A DNA stretch of 64,000 nt. It comes from Agapetus fuscipes (taxonomy: Eukaryota > Arthropoda > Insecta > Trichoptera > Glossosomatidae). Below, piece after piece: positions 60,914 through 64,000 of the stretch. A program made the position numbers and the translations under genes. The first letter of the stretch is position 1, and each line of letters opens with the position of its first letter. Under the pieces are notes generated by a model. That model was not told where the DNA came from and searched no databases. It saw nothing but the letters and a program-made list of their open reading frames with translations. The DNA lies in NCBI GenBank assembly GCA_951799405.1, contig OX637343.1, positions 16,284,524 to 16,348,523 of the forward strand, given 5' to 3'.

Positions 60914-61227
60914 TTTATAAAAATAAACTCACGTAATCGAAAACAAAACTGTTTTTCCTTTATCATTAATGATGAACGATTACAAAGTTAATGCCTCTAC
61001 AATCAATAAAATTAAAAATAACTCAGAATTCGTGGTATTTGATAAATTAATCATTTCAAAATGTCTATTTCAGTTAGTGGCTTATTGACTCCTGATAAAA
61101 TTACCAAAGTGTTTCTTGACGTTGGCTGAAATTATTTTTTAAACTGTATCAAATATTTTTTTTTAGTAACAAAACATACCTTCTTGTTATATTCATAGGT
61201 TTGGCTTGCAGCAACGTTCATCTATCC

Positions 61228-61510
61228 ATTTCTCCACGGTCTGGTCAAAATCTCAGTTGGTAGTGTCTCCATTCCATGCCGAGAGCTCGGGCTAACATCC
61301 CACTGAGGAATTATTTGAAATCCAAATTAAAACATCGGCAATGTTAACACAGCCTTCACAAGAAATAAGTACCATTCACCTCGGGAGCTGGGAAACCTCC
61401 ACTTCTTATTAAGTGGTTGGCGAAAGGTCGACCCCCCTATCCGTAAAAATAAATAGGTTCTACTCGCCAAATCCGAAACCCTTCAGGGATAACGCGGGAA
61501 GAAGTTTTCA
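61228..61510 (+). mobile_element. SINE-A, head damaged
   Basis: AAAATCTCAGTTGGTAGTGT (A box with losses), GGGCTAACATCCC (decayed B box), CCTTCACAAGAAATAAGTAC, CCCTTCAGGGATAACGCG. Runs into a T-module at GAAGTTTTCACCCC. Confidence 0.75.
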
Positions 61511-61860
61511 CCCCTGTTTCAGGGAATTTCGACAAAAGTTGCGGGTTTTATGTTCATTTGAGGTTTGGTTTTAATTTGGACTTATGTTGCTATGCAAATA
61601 AAATATGAGAAAGTGCTGTGACGTCGATTCGGATACCACTAGAAAGAATCCCCACGCCCTGAGTGATGATGGTGAGAGCTAGCCGGATGTAAGTATCCTG
61701 TAGGTACATCAGATGGTACCTTTCCATTAAACATAACATTGTAAGTACACATTCAGCATTTGTAAGCGTGAATTTACACGTGTCTGTTTGTGGGCATGCA
61801 TTTAATATGAGTTTTGAATGTTTATATATCTTTGCAACTTTTATTGTAAATTATAATATA
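61510..61860 (+). mobile_element. RTE-T terminal module with unknown 159 bp insert
   Basis: TTCACCCCTGTTTCAGGG to TTTTAATTTG (61580), insert 61581-61739, then GTAAGTACACATTCAGC to the tail. The insert (GACTTATGTTGC...AAACATAACATT) includes GGTACATCAGATGGTACC and is not matched elsewhere in the window. Confidence 0.7.
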
Positions 61861-62248
61861 TATTATATGCTGATTTGTAATGTTAGTTTATTAGTTTGCT
61901 ACATTTTTTGCATAAGAATTTTTGTATTGATTTATTTTTAAGGTTTTGTTGTTGTTCTTTTTTTATACTTAAATGTTATTTATTACTCGTACTCCTTGAC
62001 TTATAGGTTGGTATGAGGCTGACCACCCATACTGTAATAAATGGTTAACTTTGCCAATGTCACCCCTGTTTCAGGGAATGTCGGCAAGAGTTGCAGGGCT
62101 TATGTTCATTTGAGGTTTGGATTTTATTTGTAAGTACACAATCAGCATTTGTAAGCGCGAACTACACGTGTTTGTTTGTGGGCATACATCTGAGAGCTTT
62201 GAATGAATATATCCTTGCAACTTAGATTATAGATTATAGATTATAGAT
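61861..62248 (+). mobile_element. RTE-T LINE 3' end, first subfamily
   Basis: ORF-end scrap TGATTTGTAATGTTAG, UTR with GCTACATTTTTTGCATAAG, T-module 61993-62223, (GATTATA)n tail. Confidence 0.85.
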
Positions 62249-62744
62249 AGAAATGGAAAATCAAACGCTCGTCAAAAGTACTATTTTCGTTTCAATTTTT
62301 TTTTGTAAATGCTATGAGTATTGAATACAACCTTAAGCTTATATACTTGGAATACAGGTATCTTCATAGCGTAGTCAGTCATCTTCGCTTGGTTTCCTGA
62401 TAATTTGTCAACATCACCGAGTTTTCCAACTTTCAAGGAAAAATACACAACACACAAATTGTAAAGCGGCAGTTTGATATTCCAGACGTTCTACCTGTTC
62501 AAATACAGAAGGTAAATAATTGATTTTGACAATATTTCTCACAAGTTTTCTCCACCAGCGACAGAATTGGCAGACGTGAAACCCGGGAAGTTTCGCAAAT
62601 TTTGTTTTTTGTATGACAGCTGTGCAGGGCTGTGATTTTGACATCGAATTCGAAAATAGCTTTGACTTTTATCATAAGCGGTCTCCGACTATTTTTTTTA
62701 TCATAAGCGCATTCAAAATGCCTATTTTCAACTATATATCTCAA
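62249..62744. other. No recognised gene
   Basis: Minus frames 62414-62879 run partly across SINE-B; no domain. Confidence 0.45.
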
Positions 62745-63045
62745 CTTGGACCGGTCCGTAGTCCGTAGTGGCAACACTTCGGACTCGTAAATGGAAGGTT
62801 GTGGATTCGGATCCCGGCGGAGCACAAAAATATGCCATTTATATTCCGAATGTGCTCTTCGCTGGGTTGACAAATTCATAAACCTTTACCAAAGACCGGT
62901 CACTGAAAGGTCCATCCAACCTTGTTGCTTGAGAATTGGCGCTTTCTACAGCGACGACCAAGCTCGCAGAGGGCTCTTGAGGGGTGATACACACAAAAAC
63001 AGTGCTCACCAAATAAATCATCCTAATATTATATTATTATTATAA
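62745..63045 (+). mobile_element. SINE-B, full length
   Basis: Head GGACCGGTCCGTAGTCCGTA (a small CCGTAGT duplication), B box GGATTCGGATCCCGG, body, 3' module GAGGGCTCTTGAGGGGTGAT (62968) and (ATT)n tail. Reference copy for this family. Confidence 0.85.
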
Positions 63046-63389
63046 CTGTATAAGATTTTGTAGGATTTGTGTATTCACACAGTGAAAATTCATTTTATTT
63101 AAAATAAATTTTTTTTTTTTTAAAATGTAGTTTTATTTTCACAATAATACTTTATACCTCGAGCACTTTTGACCTTCAATTATAATTTGGAATTACTTTA
63201 ATTGTATTTTTGTTTGGTTTTTTGAAATTAATGTAGATATTATTTGATTTGATTTTTTGTTTTCGTCAAGCGTTGGTGTAATTTATTGTACTTTTGATTT
63301 TATATATTATGAAAAAAAAAAAAAATTGCCATTTTAATATTTGTTTTGTGCGTAAGTTGAAGTTAATGTTAATTATTTTTCCTGTTTTT
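63046..63389. other. PLE flank, then no gene
   Basis: ATTCACACAGTGAAAATTC at 63072 is the PLE-type flank, with no motif beside it. The rest is T-rich. Confidence 0.45.
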
Positions 63390-63478
63390 ACAACGTGTAA
63401 AGCGCCCTTGAGGTGATTGATCACAGTACGGCGCTAAAGAAATTGTCCAATTTATTATTATTATTACATCCCCTTAGG
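63390..63478 (+). mobile_element. CR-like LINE 3' UTR and tail
   Basis: GTAAAGCGCCCTTGAGGTGA, CAGTACGGCGCTAAAG, AATTGTCCAATTTATTATT. AGCGCC and GGCGCT can pair as a terminal hairpin, as in the 33.0 kb copy. No coding part. Confidence 0.7.
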
Positions 63479-63539
63479 ATCTTTTGCACCAACCTCCAAT
63501 CCATATTTGATTGACACATCAAATTTGATTGCTTAATTC

Positions 63540-63975
63540 TGGTAAGGACCTCGAAGAAGTATGCAAGGACAGGAAGAAGTGGCGGCTAATCTGTAATGTT
63601 GATTTCTAATGTTGGTGTATTCTTTGCTACATTTTTTGCATTGGAAATTTTTGACTTTTTTTGTATAGATTTCTTTGTAAGGTTTTGTTCTTTTTTATAT
63701 TTAAATGTAATTTATTATTCATATTCCTTGACTTATAGGTTGGTATGAGGCTGACCACCCATACTGTAAAAAATGGTTCACTTTGCCAATGTCACCCCTG
63801 TTTCAGGGAAGGTCGGCAAAAGTTGTGGGGCTTATGTTCATTTGAGGTTTGGATTTTATTTGTAAGTACACATTCAGCATTTGTAAGCGCGAACTACACT
63901 TGTTGGTTTGTGGGCATACATCTGAGAGCTTTAAATGAATATATCCTTGCAACTTAGATTATAGATTATAGACCT
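63540..63975 (+). mobile_element. RTE-T LINE 3' end, first subfamily
   Basis: The coding scrap EEVCKDRKKWRLICNVDF ends at 63609. The full UTR leads to the T-module at 63725 and a GATTATAGATTATAG tail at 63955. Closest to the 24.66 kb copy. Confidence 0.9.
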
Positions 63976-64000
63976 CGGTAAAATATTTTTTGCAAGTGGG

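Larger units (their letters stand above)
60752..60969. mobile_element. PLE-HH foldback, 218 bp near-perfect hairpin
   Basis: From TAATGATAAAGGAAAAACAG to the same word reversed at 60969. The centre (TTAATACTATTAA) leaves almost no loop. Very few mismatches, so recent. Confidence 0.85.

Noticed and set aside
1..64000. Bacterial or viral origin, or a defence or biosynthetic cluster
   Set aside because: No ribosome-binding-site-spaced genes, no operon, no phage or plasmid genes. The content is animal-type retroelements, SINEs and MITEs throughout.

Overview
The window looks like intergenic DNA from an invertebrate animal nucleus, probably an arthropod. It is AT-rich and has no operons, no bacterial-style gene packing, no rRNA and no functional tRNA gene. 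Nearly everything recognisable is a transposable element, a fragment of one, or a nest of them. Species cannot be named from the sequence. No complete host gene was found. Two host-like signals are offered at low confidence: a possible first coding exon (35904-35970) and a GC-rich promoter-like patch (50576-50852).

Family names used below are mine. RTE-T: RTE-like LINE whose reverse-transcriptase C-terminus is followed by a 110-250 bp UTR and a ~240 bp terminal 'T-module', which starts CTTGACTTATAGGTTGG and ends GCAACTTAGATT plus an (ATAGATT)n/(ATCTA)n tail. About 35 copies or pieces lie in both orientations. RTE-G: related LINE ending in Gly-His-Pro-stop with a very short UTR and a (GTTACA)n, (ACAAG)n or (TACAG)n tail. 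CR-like: CR1/Jockey-type LINE C-terminus, 3' end with AGCGCCCTTGAGGTG and an (ATT)n tail. SINE-A: tRNA-type head GATAGCTCAGTTGGTAGA. SINE-B: tRNA-type head CCGTAGTCTAGTGGTAAC. SINE-C: class-II-tRNA-like head with poly(A). AB: SINE-B body fused to SINE-A. MITE-1: ends around CAGTTCTTGTTTATCGTA. MITE-2: ends TATCGACGGTTAAA. MITE-4: ends TAAGGCCC. PLE-HH: foldbacks carrying hammerhead-ribozyme-like motifs, as known from Penelope-like elements. LTR-L and LTR-2: dispersed repeats that may be solo LTRs.

Layout. 0-16 kb: scattered T-modules, SINEs, MITEs and the first PLE-HH palindrome (9.8 kb). 16.3-17.6 kb: a T-module expanded into a ~263 bp tandem array. 21-26 kb: the best RTE remnants, including a CR-like copy inserted in an RTE-G copy with an 11 bp target duplication. 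26.7-29.1 kb: a young Ty3/Gypsy-type LTR element with apparently identical LTRs that keeps only integrase and lies inside a T-module. 30-50 kb: LINE C-termini, solo-LTR candidates, PLE-HH copies and a SINE-C/MITE/LINE triple nest (36.3-36.8 kb). 50-64 kb: three AB composite SINEs, two short LINE insertions with clear target duplications, and two adjacent PLE-HH foldbacks, one a near-perfect 218 bp hairpin with an intact hammerhead-like motif on each strand.

The strongest lead is twofold. First, at least seven hammerhead-like motifs differ in sequence but keep compensating stem I pairs (TTGTC/GACAA, TGCTC/GAGCA, CCAC/GTGG, TGTAC/GTACA, TTGCCT/AGGCAA, TTCTC/GAGAA). Second, the SINE-B body ends at a fixed AAGCTCG junction and continues into one of three different 3' modules: the tail of a resident LINE, an unrelated tail, or a whole second SINE with its own pol III head.
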